A DNA stretch of 22,730 nucleotides, from assembly GCA_946611595.1 (NCBI GenBank), contig CAMODY010000010.1, positions 1-22,730 of the forward strand. Direction: 5' to 3'. This document shows positions 7,814 to 15,398 of this stretch, piece after piece (position 1 is the stretch's first letter; every line of letters begins with the position of its first letter). Origin of the DNA: an uncultured Clostridia bacterium (lineage in GTDB: Bacteria; Bacillota; Clostridia; Lachnospirales; Lachnospiraceae). The position numbers and the translations under genes were made by a program. Under the pieces are notes generated by a model. That model was not told where the DNA came from and did no database searches. It saw only the letters and a list, made by a program, of their open reading frames with translations.

Positions 7814-8749
7814 ATGAAAAGAAGAAGGTCACACTCAGCAGCAAAAAGTTTGGTGCTGACAATTATATTATTGATCCTGATCGTTGTCGTAGTTCTATTG
7901 ACACTGGCGGGTGCGAAAAAGAGAAGAGCTGAGCAGGAGACGAGCGAAGCTTCGTCAGAAATTCAGCCTGAAGAAACATCATCAGAGCCTGAAATGGAAG
8001 AAGGGGAAATTGATTTCCTGGATGCGCATGGCCAGATATATAAGATGTTCATCGATCCGGAGGTTTCGCCCCATCCTTATGATGTTTCTCTATTTACAAA
8101 TGATGGCACGATCTGCAGCTATGAAGACGATGCTTATACCAGCCGCAGAGGCATTGATGTTTCCGCCTTCCAGGGAGACATTGATTGGCAGGCGGTTAAA
8201 GCTTCCGGCATTGAATTTGTTTTCCTGCGCTTAGGATACCGCGGATATGGTCCTGAAGGAACTCTGCATGAGGATGAAAAATTTAAGGAATATATCGTTG
8301 GTGCGCAGACGGCGGGGCTGGATGTCGGAGTATATTTTTTCTCACAGGCAGTCAGCGAGCAGGAAGCTGTCGAAGAAGCGGAATTCTGCATCGATGTGCT
8401 TTATCCATATGCACTCCAGCTGCCGGTGGTTTTTGATGCTGAAAATATCGAACATGATGATGCCAGAACAGATAAGACAGGCGGAGATCAGTTTACAAAA
8501 AATGCAGTTGCCTTTTGCGACCGCATCCTGCAGGAAGGTTATTACCAGACCGCGATTTATAGCAATCTGAAGTGGGAAGCGTTTATGTATAATCTGGAAG
8601 CCCTCGCCGCTTATCCGATCTGGTACGCAGACTATGAAAAGCAGCCGCAGACGCCATACCGTTTTACCTGGTGGCAGTATTCGGAAAAGGGATCAGTTCC
8701 GGGAATTGACGGTAAGGTGGATCTGGATATTGAGTTGATTGCGAAATAA
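7814..8749 (+). CDS. Membrane-anchored GH25 lysozyme (muramidase)
   Basis: GH25 enzymes cleave the MurNAc-GlcNAc bond of peptidoglycan. The 311-residue protein has a basic start (MKRRR), one membrane anchor at about 12-32, an acidic Ser/Glu linker to about 70 and then the GH25 domain. It begins at RGIDVSAFQGDIDW with D115, has the D208-A-E210 catalytic pair in VVFDAENIE, and ends with WWQYSEKG...DLDIEL, the usual C-terminal signature. No cell-wall-binding repeats follow. It closes the metalloprotease run, 11 bases after mutY, which suggests a surface-remodelling function for the unit. It could serve the cell's own wall or act on other bacteria. Confidence 0.93.
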   Translation: MKRRRSHSAAKSLVLTIILLILIVVVVLLTLAGAKKRRAEQETSEASSEIQPEETSSEPEMEEGEIDFLDAHGQIYKMFIDPEVSPHPYDVSLFTNDGTICSYEDDAYTSRRGIDVSAFQGDIDWQAVKASGIEFVFLRLGYRGYGPEGTLHEDEKFKEYIVGAQTAGLDVGVYFFSQAVSEQEAVEEAEFCIDVLYPYALQLPVVFDAENIEHDDARTDKTGGDQFTKNAVAFCDRILQEGYYQTAIYSNLKWEAFMYNLEALAAYPIWYADYEKQPQTPYRFTWWQYSEKGSVPGIDGKVDLDIELIAK

Positions 8750-8750
8750 G

Positions 8751-8770
8751 CTTTTACAAATTTGCAAAAG
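8751..8770. repeat. 20-bp near-perfect palindrome, candidate operator
   Basis: CTTTTACAAATTTGCAAAAG is palindromic except for one position pair. It starts right after the lysozyme stop codon, has no following T-run, and precedes the TetR promoter region. It may be an operator for the TetR protein or only a weak hairpin. Confidence 0.35.
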
Positions 8771-8802
8771 AGTCTTGACAATATGTAAATTCCCTATGGA
8801 AA

Positions 8803-8830
8803 TTTCCTAAAAAGTGTTGTTTAATATAAT
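8803..8830 (+). promoter_or_regulatory. Probable TetR gene promoter with GGAAATTTCC palindrome
   Basis: A perfect TATAAT at 8825-8830 has a weak -35 (TTTCCT, 8803-8808, 16-bp spacer). That -35 overlaps the perfect 10-bp palindrome GGAAATTTCC at 8798-8807, a possible autoregulatory site. A perfect TTGACA at 8775-8780 also occurs, but nothing like a -10 is found at 16-18 bp from it. Confidence 0.4.
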
Positions 8831-8885
8831 TAATAAATATCACTGATGTAAAGCGTTAATAGGAGAGTTGACTGAAGGGGGAAAA

Positions 8886-9506
8886 ATGGCAAAGGAGTTG
8901 AAACGAGCAGGAAACGCCCGCAAAGAAGAAATCATCAAAGTTTGTGAAAAGCTTTATAAGAAAACCAGCTTTAAAGACATAACAGTTAGAGACATCGGAA
9001 AAGAAACATCAGTTGGAAGAACATCTTTCTACACCTATTTCCAGACCAAGGACGAGATTTTCCTTACAATCCTGGCAAGAGAGTATAACGCATGGGCAGA
9101 GGAACTGACCAATCTGACGAAACTTGGTAAGTCGATCAAGAAAGATGATCTGGCACAAGCGCTTGCAGATACACTTGAAGGACGCATGCTCTTTCTCAAG
9201 ATCTTAAGCGAGAATCCGTTTGACATGGAAGTAAATTGCAGAAAAGATTGTTTGACGGAGTACAAAGCTGCATACAGCAATGCAGTTGCGGCTTTGGCGG
9301 AAGTACTCAACCGGTTCTGCCCAAAGATGAGTGCTGCGGACAAGCAGGAATTTGTTTATACTTTCCTTCCGTTCCTTCATGGAATTTATCCGTACACTGC
9401 ACAGGCAGACAAACAGAAAGCAGCAATGAAGGCAGCAGATATCACATATTCCAAACAGTCTGCAGTGGACCTTGCATACGCATTCCTTTGTGTATTGTTG
9501 ATCTGA
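8886..9506 (+). CDS. TetR-family transcriptional regulator
   Basis: The 206-residue protein has the TetR N-terminal helix-turn-helix: residues about 10-60 contain KEEIIKVCEKLYKKTSFKDITVRDIGKETSVGRTSFYTYFQTKDEIF, in which the TSFYTYF recognition helix is typical. The C-terminal half is the variable ligand/dimer domain. The frame opens at a TTG (8868), but AGGGGGA at 8876-8882 fits the ATG at 8886. It converges on the phaJEC operon, so it is a good candidate regulator of PHA synthesis. The sequence does not prove this, and the ligand is unknown. Confidence 0.9.
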   Translation: MAKELKRAGNARKEEIIKVCEKLYKKTSFKDITVRDIGKETSVGRTSFYTYFQTKDEIFLTILAREYNAWAEELTNLTKLGKSIKKDDLAQALADTLEGRMLFLKILSENPFDMEVNCRKDCLTEYKAAYSNAVAALAEVLNRFCPKMSAADKQEFVYTFLPFLHGIYPYTAQADKQKAAMKAADITYSKQSAVDLAYAFLCVLLI

Positions 9507-9527
9507 TCGAGTTTAGTGAAGAAACTT

Positions 9528-9556
9528 AAGCGGCACCAATTTGGTGCCGCTTTTTA
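9528..9556 (+). terminator. Terminator of the TetR gene
   Basis: GCGGCACCAA pairs with TTGGTGCCGC at 9530-9550 with almost no loop, followed by TTTTT at 9551-9555. Confidence 0.9.
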
Positions 9557-9570
9557 GTTGTCTGCAAAAC

Positions 9571-9605
9571 AAAACCGGAGGTGCTTTATAGCGCCTCCGG
9601 TTTTT
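9571..9605. terminator. Bidirectional terminator at the phaC 3' end
   Basis: AAAACCGGAGGTGC and GCGCCTCCGGTTTTT form a stem with T-runs on both strands. On the minus strand it ends the phaJEC operon; on the plus strand it backs up the TetR terminator. Confidence 0.85.
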
Positions 9606-9623
9606 AAAGGTTAAGTATAAAGA

Positions 9624-10781
9624 TTATTTAGATCTTTCTTTCAGCCAATCGATGATGTTCGGGATGATCTCTTTTCTGGATCTGGAAGATGTGAACATTC
9701 CGATGTGTCCTGTCGGGAAGTGCAGGAATGTCTTATCTTTGCTTCCAAGAGCATCCATGAACGGCTCACAGTTTGCAAGCGGTACAAGGTGATCCTTGTC
9801 AGCGCATGCGCAAAGTACAGGAACTTTGATATCTTTCAGGTTTACAGTTTCGCCGCCAAGTTCAAGCTCGCCCTTGATCAGCTTGTTGTCCTGATACATA
9901 TCATGGATGAACTGGGACAGAGTAGCACCAACCTGTGCCGGGCTGTCGAAGGTCCATTTTTCCATACGGATGAAGTTTGTCAGATAATCTTTATCTGCCC
10001 ACTTATCTGTCATGCCGATGTACTTGTCTAATGTCAGTGTCAGCGGCTTCAGGATCAGGTAAGCAACGTTCATAACGTCTCCAGGAACAACGCCGTTATA
10101 AGCTTCGATCAGAGAATCGATGTTCATGTGGCGGCTCCAACGGAAGAGCATACCATCATCCGGTGAGAAGTCGATCGGAACTACTAAAGTTACGAGGTTT
10201 TTGATCTTCTCCTGATGAAGTGCTGTGTAGATGGTTGAGAATGTACCACCCTGGCAAACACCTAAGATGTTGATCTTGTCTTTCTTTGTCTCTTTGCGGA
10301 TGTAGTCTACGCATTCATCCATGTACCAGTTGATATGATCATCAAGTGTCAGATACATATCTTCTGCTGTCGGATAACCCCAGTCGATGATATAAACATC
10401 AAGACCTGCATCAAGGAAGCTCTTGATAACGCTGCGGTCCGGCTGAAGGTCCATCATGTACTGACGGTTAACCAGAGCATAAGTGATCATTAACGGAGTC
10501 TTAACCTGTCTGCGAGCCGGTACTGTCGGTGCATAGTGGAAAAGTCTCATTTTACCGATGCGGAGAACTTCTTCTTTTTCAAGCTGATCGCTTGCTACGT
10601 CTTCCGGTTTGATGCTGAGAAGAGTATTCATACCGTCAACGATGTTCTTCTGCATTTCTTTCATCTGCTCAACATATTTTGCAGGATCAAACTGCTCTGT
10701 GAGTGCGATGGCATTGTCCATCCAGTTTTTCTGGAATTCCTGATACTGCTCCAGGCTTTTTTCAAAAATATTCTCACTCAT
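9624..10781 (-). CDS. phaC: Class III polyhydroxyalkanoate synthase catalytic subunit PhaC
   Basis: PhaC polymerises (R)-3-hydroxyacyl-CoA to polyhydroxyalkanoate on the granule surface. The 385-residue length fits the short class III/IV synthases. The lipase-like box GVCQGG places the nucleophile at C176. D330 (in DKDHLVP) and H359 (in GHIGMF) complete the triad, with spacing matching the Allochromatium enzyme (C149, D302, H331). The CHxxW-type region around YIIDWGYP (129-137) is also typical. It starts two bases after the phaE stop, using a GGGGGA ribosome site inside the end of phaE, so translation is probably coupled. The partner encoded upstream makes class III the best reading. Confidence 0.95.
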   Translation of the reverse strand: MSENIFEKSLEQYQEFQKNWMDNAIALTEQFDPAKYVEQMKEMQKNIVDGMNTLLSIKPEDVASDQLEKEEVLRIGKMRLFHYAPTVPARRQVKTPLMITYALVNRQYMMDLQPDRSVIKSFLDAGLDVYIIDWGYPTAEDMYLTLDDHINWYMDECVDYIRKETKKDKINILGVCQGGTFSTIYTALHQEKIKNLVTLVVPIDFSPDDGMLFRWSRHMNIDSLIEAYNGVVPGDVMNVAYLILKPLTLTLDKYIGMTDKWADKDYLTNFIRMEKWTFDSPAQVGATLSQFIHDMYQDNKLIKGELELGGETVNLKDIKVPVLCACADKDHLVPLANCEPFMDALGSKDKTFLHFPTGHIGMFTSSRSRKEIIPNIIDWLKERSK

Positions 10782-10783
10782 GA

Positions 10784-12121
10784 TTACTTATCCCCCTTCT
10801 TATTTTCTTTTTCTGCTAACGCTCTCTTTAAATCGCGAACATCTTTACGCAGATCATAAACAGTCTTGTACAGGCTCTTCATATCTGTGTTGGTCGGGAT
10901 AGGTAAGAATGCAAGCATACGCTCGTATACTTTGTTCTGAGCGATCATGAACTGTGCGTATCTGTCAGAGAAATCATCAAATACGATTGCGAACTCATCA
11001 GTTGCAAGAAGCTTCTCATAAGCTGCCTCTGTTACAGAGTACCATACAGTATAGAAATCACGGAATGTTGTGATGGATTTGCCTTCTGCAAGATCAGCCT
11101 GAACTTTTTCAGCAATCTGCTGGAAGCTTTCCTGAGCCGTCTTTGTGATAACAGCCATAAGCTCGCCCATGGAAATCATTGCTTTGTTCCACTGATTCAT
11201 TGCTTTCATGTAATCTTCATTTGCTTCACGGTTTAAGCCCATGCCCATAACAGTGAAGTATTTCTCGATCTCTTCTGCATATTTTGCCTGATAATCTTTG
11301 AAGAAGTCGATGTAAGCATCCGGATCGCCTTCAGCAAGACGTTTCATGATGTCAGCATCAATCTCCATCCAAGGAGATACGAACTGTTTGTAATATTCAA
11401 CCATCATGTTCATGAAGTCTTTCGGGTTCATAATGAATGCCTGAACATTCTCAGGGAATAAGCTCTTGATCACGTTTCCGATGATGTCCATGTATTTGTC
11501 CTGGAAATCCTGAACCATTGCGTTCGGATCGCCAAAGCTCTTCCACATATCGAATACTTTTGTGAAGCCTTCAAATCCCGGAACCTTTAAGAAAGGTGCG
11601 AAGTCTTTGAATGCATCAGCATTCGGCATCATCTTAGCGAAGTTATCCCAATATGCATTCATGCCAGGAAGCATGTTTGCAAAGTTTTTCCAATAGTCCT
11701 GCATATTCGGCATCATGTTCTGGAAGGATTTCCAGTACTCGCCCATGTCAGGCATATTGTCTGCGAACTGTTTCCAGTAATCCATCATTGGATTAGCATC
11801 GGCAAATTTTTTCCATGTGTCTGCAAATGCTGCCGGATCTGCGAAGTTTTTCCATGCGTCCATGCCCGGCATTTTGTCAGCCATGTCTTTCCAATAATCC
11901 ATCATCGGATTGGAAGGCATCTGAGGCATAGCAGCTGCCATGTTTTTCCAATAGTTTTCTACGTTCGGGACCATAGATTCCATAGCCTTTGTATAAGCCT
12001 CTGCGCCAGGAATGTTTTTGGTCATTGCCTTGTAAGCATCGCTGTCCAGCATTTTGTCCATGTTGTCATTCCACAGTTTGAAAAACTGCTCCTGATAATC
12101 CATAAAAGGATTGCTACTCAT
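10784..12121 (-). CDS. phaE: PhaE-like PHA synthase subunit with N-terminal 14-residue repeats
   Basis: PhaE is the non-catalytic partner required by class III PhaC. Residues about 190-445 resemble PhaE, ending in the charged heptad-like helix SLYKTVYDLRKDVRDLKRAL. The N-terminal 175 residues are unusual: an array of about seven or eight degenerate 14-residue units of the form MP-x-M-x-x-YWK-x-FA-x-x (for example MPDMGEYWKSFQNM, MPNMQDYWKNFANM, LPGMNAYWDNFAKM), rich in Met, Trp and Tyr. These would make amphipathic helices that could bind the granule surface, as phasins do; that role is inference. At 445 residues it is longer than common PhaE proteins of about 350-370. A GGAGG site seven bases upstream supports the start. 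Confidence 0.85.
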   Translation of the reverse strand: MSSNPFMDYQEQFFKLWNDNMDKMLDSDAYKAMTKNIPGAEAYTKAMESMVPNVENYWKNMAAAMPQMPSNPMMDYWKDMADKMPGMDAWKNFADPAAFADTWKKFADANPMMDYWKQFADNMPDMGEYWKSFQNMMPNMQDYWKNFANMLPGMNAYWDNFAKMMPNADAFKDFAPFLKVPGFEGFTKVFDMWKSFGDPNAMVQDFQDKYMDIIGNVIKSLFPENVQAFIMNPKDFMNMMVEYYKQFVSPWMEIDADIMKRLAEGDPDAYIDFFKDYQAKYAEEIEKYFTVMGMGLNREANEDYMKAMNQWNKAMISMGELMAVITKTAQESFQQIAEKVQADLAEGKSITTFRDFYTVWYSVTEAAYEKLLATDEFAIVFDDFSDRYAQFMIAQNKVYERMLAFLPIPTNTDMKSLYKTVYDLRKDVRDLKRALAEKENKKGDK

Positions 12122-12193
12122 AATACTTTTTCCTCCTACTACTAAATACTACCAAAAATATAATTACCTACGGTTACTAACAAATTGATTTGA

Positions 12194-12607
12194 TCATGCC
12201 TTTGGCGGCATTACTGTTGCGGTACCTTTGATAACAACATCACCATTCTGGTTTGTTACTGTTGTATCAAGGATCAGACGGTTCTTCTCTTCGATCTTCT
12301 CAGTTACTGTAGCAGTAGCTGTAACTGTGTCGCCAATGCAAACCGGTTTCGTGAATTTCAGTTCCTGTCCCATGTAGATGGTTCCAGGTCCCGGAAGGTA
12401 CATACCAAGAACTGCGGAAATGAATCCTGCAGAAAGCATACCGTGTGCAATACGTTTTCCGAACATGCCTTCTTTTGCAGCTACTTCGTTGATATGTGCC
12501 GGGTTTAAATCACCGCTGATGCCTGCATACATAACAACATCAGTCTCTGTTACAGTTTTTGTGAAAGATGCGGAATCCCCAACCTGAATTGTGTCAATAG
12601 TTCTCAT
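12194..12607 (-). CDS. phaJ: (R)-specific enoyl-CoA hydratase PhaJ (MaoC-like)
   Basis: PhaJ hydrates trans-2-enoyl-CoA to (R)-3-hydroxyacyl-CoA, the PhaC substrate. The 137-residue single hot-dog protein has the hydratase-2 motif YAGISGDLNPAHINEVAA, with catalytic D33 and H38, equivalent to D31/H36 of Aeromonas PhaJ. A GAGGAGGT ribosome site precedes the ATG. It is the first gene of the minus-strand phaJ-phaE-phaC unit, with a 72-bp gap before phaE. The chain-length preference cannot be judged. Another MaoC-fold dehydratase role is possible, but the gene order makes PHA monomer supply the best call. Confidence 0.9.
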   Translation of the reverse strand: MRTIDTIQVGDSASFTKTVTETDVVMYAGISGDLNPAHINEVAAKEGMFGKRIAHGMLSAGFISAVLGMYLPGPGTIYMGQELKFTKPVCIGDTVTATATVTEKIEEKNRLILDTTVTNQNGDVVIKGTATVMPPKA

Positions 12608-12697
12608 ATACTTAACCTCCTCTAAAAGACTAAATTTCTTTTTTATTAAAGAAAAAAGAAACTATAAAATACCCAAGTAGAAAACTACTCTAATGTA

Positions 12698-12772
12698 AAT
12701 ATATACCTTTTAATTTGAAAATCAATCGATTGTTTTAGGACAAATTGTTTAAAAAACAAATATTATTGTCAA
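12698..12772 (-). promoter_or_regulatory. phaJEC promoter/operator region
   Basis: This is part of a 341-bp AT-rich divergent region without a gene (12608-12948). Two minus-strand promoters are readable. One has -35 TTGATT (12720-12725), a 16-bp spacer and -10 TATATT (12698-12703). The other has a perfect -35 TTGACA (12767-12772), a 17-bp spacer and -10 AACAAT (12744-12749). A perfect palindrome, CAATCGATTG (12723-12732), overlaps the first -35 and could be an operator. Confidence 0.5.
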
Positions 12773-12884
12773 AAATGTTGATTATGGTGACACCGTGTCT
12801 GCATTCTTGGCATATTCGGGCTGTTTTAGCTAAGAAAAAGTGATGAATTATGTCGCGAGAATGTGTAAAAAAATGAAAAAACGC

Positions 12885-12912
12885 TTGCATAAATATCCTT
12901 CGCAATTAAAAT
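12885..12912 (+). promoter_or_regulatory. Probable promoter of the alpha/beta hydrolase gene
   Basis: The -35 TTGCAT (12885-12890), 16-bp spacer and -10 TAAAAT (12907-12912) would start RNA near 12919, just ahead of the AGGGGA ribosome site and the GTG start at 12949. Confidence 0.5.
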
Positions 12913-12948
12913 ATTAAAAGATTGTCTGAGATAGTTAGGGGAAATTCT

Positions 12949-13971
12949 GTGGATTATATTCAGAACGTTATAGAAACAGAACGGATCAAAACCGCATACT
13001 ATAGAGCGGGAGAGGGAAATAAACAGAAACTTCTTGTGTTGCATGGAAATATTTCCTCTTCTGTTTTTTTTATGCCGCTGGTTCCGTATCTGGAAAAGAA
13101 ATATGACATCGTTGTTCCGGACCTCAGGTGCTTTGGAAACAGCGAGGCAAAGCCGATCGATGCAAGAAGAGGATACCGCGATTGGAGTGATGATATTTAC
13201 GCACTCTGCAAAGCGCTCGGCTGGAAGAAGTTCAATCTTCTTGGCTGGTCGATGGGCGGCGATATCGCCATGCAGTTTGTAGTTGACCATGGTGATATGG
13301 TAAAGAAACTGGTACTTGTTGCGCCGGGCTCTCCGTATGGATTTGGCGGAACGAAAGATGAAAAGGGAACGCCGCATTATCCGATTGGTTTAGGATCCGG
13401 CGGTGGTACTGCTAATCCGATGCTGACCGTTGCAGGACAGATGAAAAATGATTTTATCGTGAAAGATGTCCTGAACAAATATCTGTTCAAAGCTCCGTTC
13501 CGTATGAGTAAGGAATGGGAGGAACGTTTTATCGACGCGGCCTCTAGCATGAAGCTCGGAGCTGAGTATTATCCGGGCGGATTTCAAATGAGCTGGAAGT
13601 GGCCATATGTGGTTGCAGGAGATACAGGCATCTTAAATACGATGAGTCCGAAGTATGGAAACTTAAATGCATTTTTGGATGTCGATCCGAAACCTCCGGT
13701 CCTTTGGATCAGAGGCGACGATGATCAGATCGTAAGTGACCATTCCATGATGGAACTTGGAAACTTAGGCCGCATTGGTATGGTTCCCGGCTGGCCGGGA
13801 GAGCGCATTTATCCGCCGCAGCCAATGGTAAAACAGACGCGCTATTTCCTGGAGCAGTATAAGGAAAAAGGCGGCGTGTATATCGAACTGGAAATTCCGG
13901 GCGGACATGTCTGCATCCTGGAATCTCCGATTCATTTCATCAGCGCACTGGATGCGTTTGTTTCAAAATAA
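12949..13971 (+). CDS. Alpha/beta hydrolase, candidate PHA depolymerase or acyl-CoA thioesterase
   Basis: The 340-residue cytoplasmic alpha/beta hydrolase has the oxyanion segment LVLHGN (29-34), nucleophile elbow GWSMGG with S101, acid residue D259 in GDDDQIV and H320 in PGGHVCI. A 110-residue cap lies between about 125 and 235. The frame is open from a TTG at 12922, but the GTG at 12949 has AGGGGA six bases upstream and lies sensibly downstream of the predicted -10, so it is preferred. It is divergent from phaJEC and shares its regulatory gap. That makes an intracellular PHA depolymerase or a hydroxyacyl hydrolase plausible; the family alone does not show the substrate. Confidence 0.85.
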   Translation: MDYIQNVIETERIKTAYYRAGEGNKQKLLVLHGNISSSVFFMPLVPYLEKKYDIVVPDLRCFGNSEAKPIDARRGYRDWSDDIYALCKALGWKKFNLLGWSMGGDIAMQFVVDHGDMVKKLVLVAPGSPYGFGGTKDEKGTPHYPIGLGSGGGTANPMLTVAGQMKNDFIVKDVLNKYLFKAPFRMSKEWEERFIDAASSMKLGAEYYPGGFQMSWKWPYVVAGDTGILNTMSPKYGNLNAFLDVDPKPPVLWIRGDDDQIVSDHSMMELGNLGRIGMVPGWPGERIYPPQPMVKQTRYFLEQYKEKGGVYIELEIPGGHVCILESPIHFISALDAFVSK

Positions 13972-14076
13972 TAATAATCTTTTCTTCAGGCTGCTTCATT
14001 ATATCTTGAGGCAGCGTTCGCTTATTCTGGTAGGACGGGATAGATCAAACTACATGAGGGAGAAGACTGACAAGTT

Positions 14077-15342
14077 ATGGATCAGGCCGAGAAATTTGGA
14101 CAGATCATCGTTGATACTGCCCGAAAAAATCCGAAGAAAGCGCGCAAACTGTTGTCAATGGGATGCACCATCAATGAACTTATGTCGCTGATGCCGACCT
14201 CTAAAGTTTCTCCGTGCCATCGCTATGGATCCCGAATCGTTTCACATTCATTAAAACAGGCGATCATCCATCCGGATAAATCTGCGATGGTCAGTATCTT
14301 TATACCCTGTGAGCCGCTGGCTGCAGCAGGGATCACACCGCTTTCCGTAGAAGCCTTTTCGGGTTTTTCAAGCGGTATTCATGCAGAGCAGTATTTCCTT
14401 AATAAAACAAAAGAAGATGGTGAACCGGAAACGCTTTGCTCTTTTCACAGAGTGTTTCACGGAGCTATGAGTGCGGAAGTTTTACCTCCGCCTAAAATGC
14501 TGCTTTATACCAATCTTGCCTGTGATGCAAATATGATCAGCTTTCCGTATGTGATTGAAAAGTATAAGATCCCAAGTTTTTTTATAGAGGTACCGTATGA
14601 AAGGAATCATGAAGCTGTTCGCTATGTTGCGGAACAGTTAAAAGAAATGGTTGCCTTTATCTCGGATATTACCGGGGCGAAGATCAGTGAGGATGAGCTT
14701 CGTGAATCTGTGGAACGGGGAAAACGTACAAGCCGCTACTATTTAGAGCGTCTTAAATATGTCGGGGAACATGCATTAAAAGGTCCTGTAGAAAGTGAAC
14801 TCTATGCGGTCTATTCCGGTCACATTATGATGGGCACAAAAGAGGCGGAAATCTATAATCGGAAAACACTTAACGATATCAAGAAGGCAGCAAACAACGA
14901 TGCGGTCCGTCTGTTGTGGCTTCATATGATCCCGTTTTTGCAGCCATCGATCTGTCAGAATCTTGGCTATTCGACTAAAGCGCGCATTACCGCCGTTGAT
15001 CTTGTTTATGACAGTATGTTCGATCTGGACTTAGCTGATCCATATGAGGCAATGGCATACCGCATGGTTTATTCTGTTTATAACGGAAACATCGACTGGC
15101 GGATCGAGCGGGCGATCGAGCTCGCAAAACAGACGAATACCGAAGGTATTGTGGTGTTTGCGCATTGGGGCTGCAAGTCTACTTTCGGTGCTTCAGGGCT
15201 TTATACGAAACGCTTTGAAGAGGCCGGCTTTCCGACCTTGATCTTAAACGGAGACGGAGGAGACCCGTCTAACTGCGCAGATGGCCAGATGGCCACACGA
15301 ATGGGAGCATTTATTGAGATGCTGGAAGAGCAGAGACACTAA
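14077..15342 (+). CDS. 2-hydroxyacyl-CoA dehydratase D-type subunit (HgdB/YjiM-like)
   Basis: Members of this family carry a [4Fe-4S] cluster and, after ATP-driven one-electron activation, remove water from (R)-2-hydroxyacyl-CoA to give enoyl-CoA by a ketyl-radical route. The 421-residue protein shows the family pattern: CHRYGSR near 47, IPCEPLAAAGI near 78, NLACDANMISFPY (Cys, about 150), FAHWGCKSTFGASG (about 370) and the C-terminal DGGDPSNCADGQMATRMGAF. The substrate cannot be assigned; lactoyl-, 2-hydroxyglutaryl- or phenyllactyl-type CoA esters are the known range. The ribosome site is weak (GGGAG about 12 bases upstream). It lies 56 bp before the subunit-activase fusion, its likely partner. 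Confidence 0.85.
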   Translation: MDQAEKFGQIIVDTARKNPKKARKLLSMGCTINELMSLMPTSKVSPCHRYGSRIVSHSLKQAIIHPDKSAMVSIFIPCEPLAAAGITPLSVEAFSGFSSGIHAEQYFLNKTKEDGEPETLCSFHRVFHGAMSAEVLPPPKMLLYTNLACDANMISFPYVIEKYKIPSFFIEVPYERNHEAVRYVAEQLKEMVAFISDITGAKISEDELRESVERGKRTSRYYLERLKYVGEHALKGPVESELYAVYSGHIMMGTKEAEIYNRKTLNDIKKAANNDAVRLLWLHMIPFLQPSICQNLGYSTKARITAVDLVYDSMFDLDLADPYEAMAYRMVYSVYNGNIDWRIERAIELAKQTNTEGIVVFAHWGCKSTFGASGLYTKRFEEAGFPTLILNGDGGDPSNCADGQMATRMGAFIEMLEEQRH

Positions 15343-15398
15343 GCACTTTTAATGACGGAATTTGAGAAGAGAAAACAGTTAAAATAGAAAGATAGAGA

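Noticed and set aside
7296..7862. 188-residue minus-strand ORF opposite mutY
   Set aside because: It is a shadow of mutY: low-complexity Phe/Leu-rich translation, no ribosome site, and it overlaps a well-supported gene on the other strand.
10784..12121. Link between the 14-residue PhaE repeats (42 bp) and the 42-bp repeats near the nuclease
   Set aside because: Same length only. The peptide patterns (MPxMxxYWKxFA versus GHxxDxAA) and DNA sequences are unrelated.
13990..14013. Hairpin CTGCTTCA...TGAGGCAG as a terminator after the hydrolase gene
   Set aside because: It has an 8-bp stem but no T-run after it; it may be chance, and the hydrolase and dehydratase genes could still be cotranscribed.
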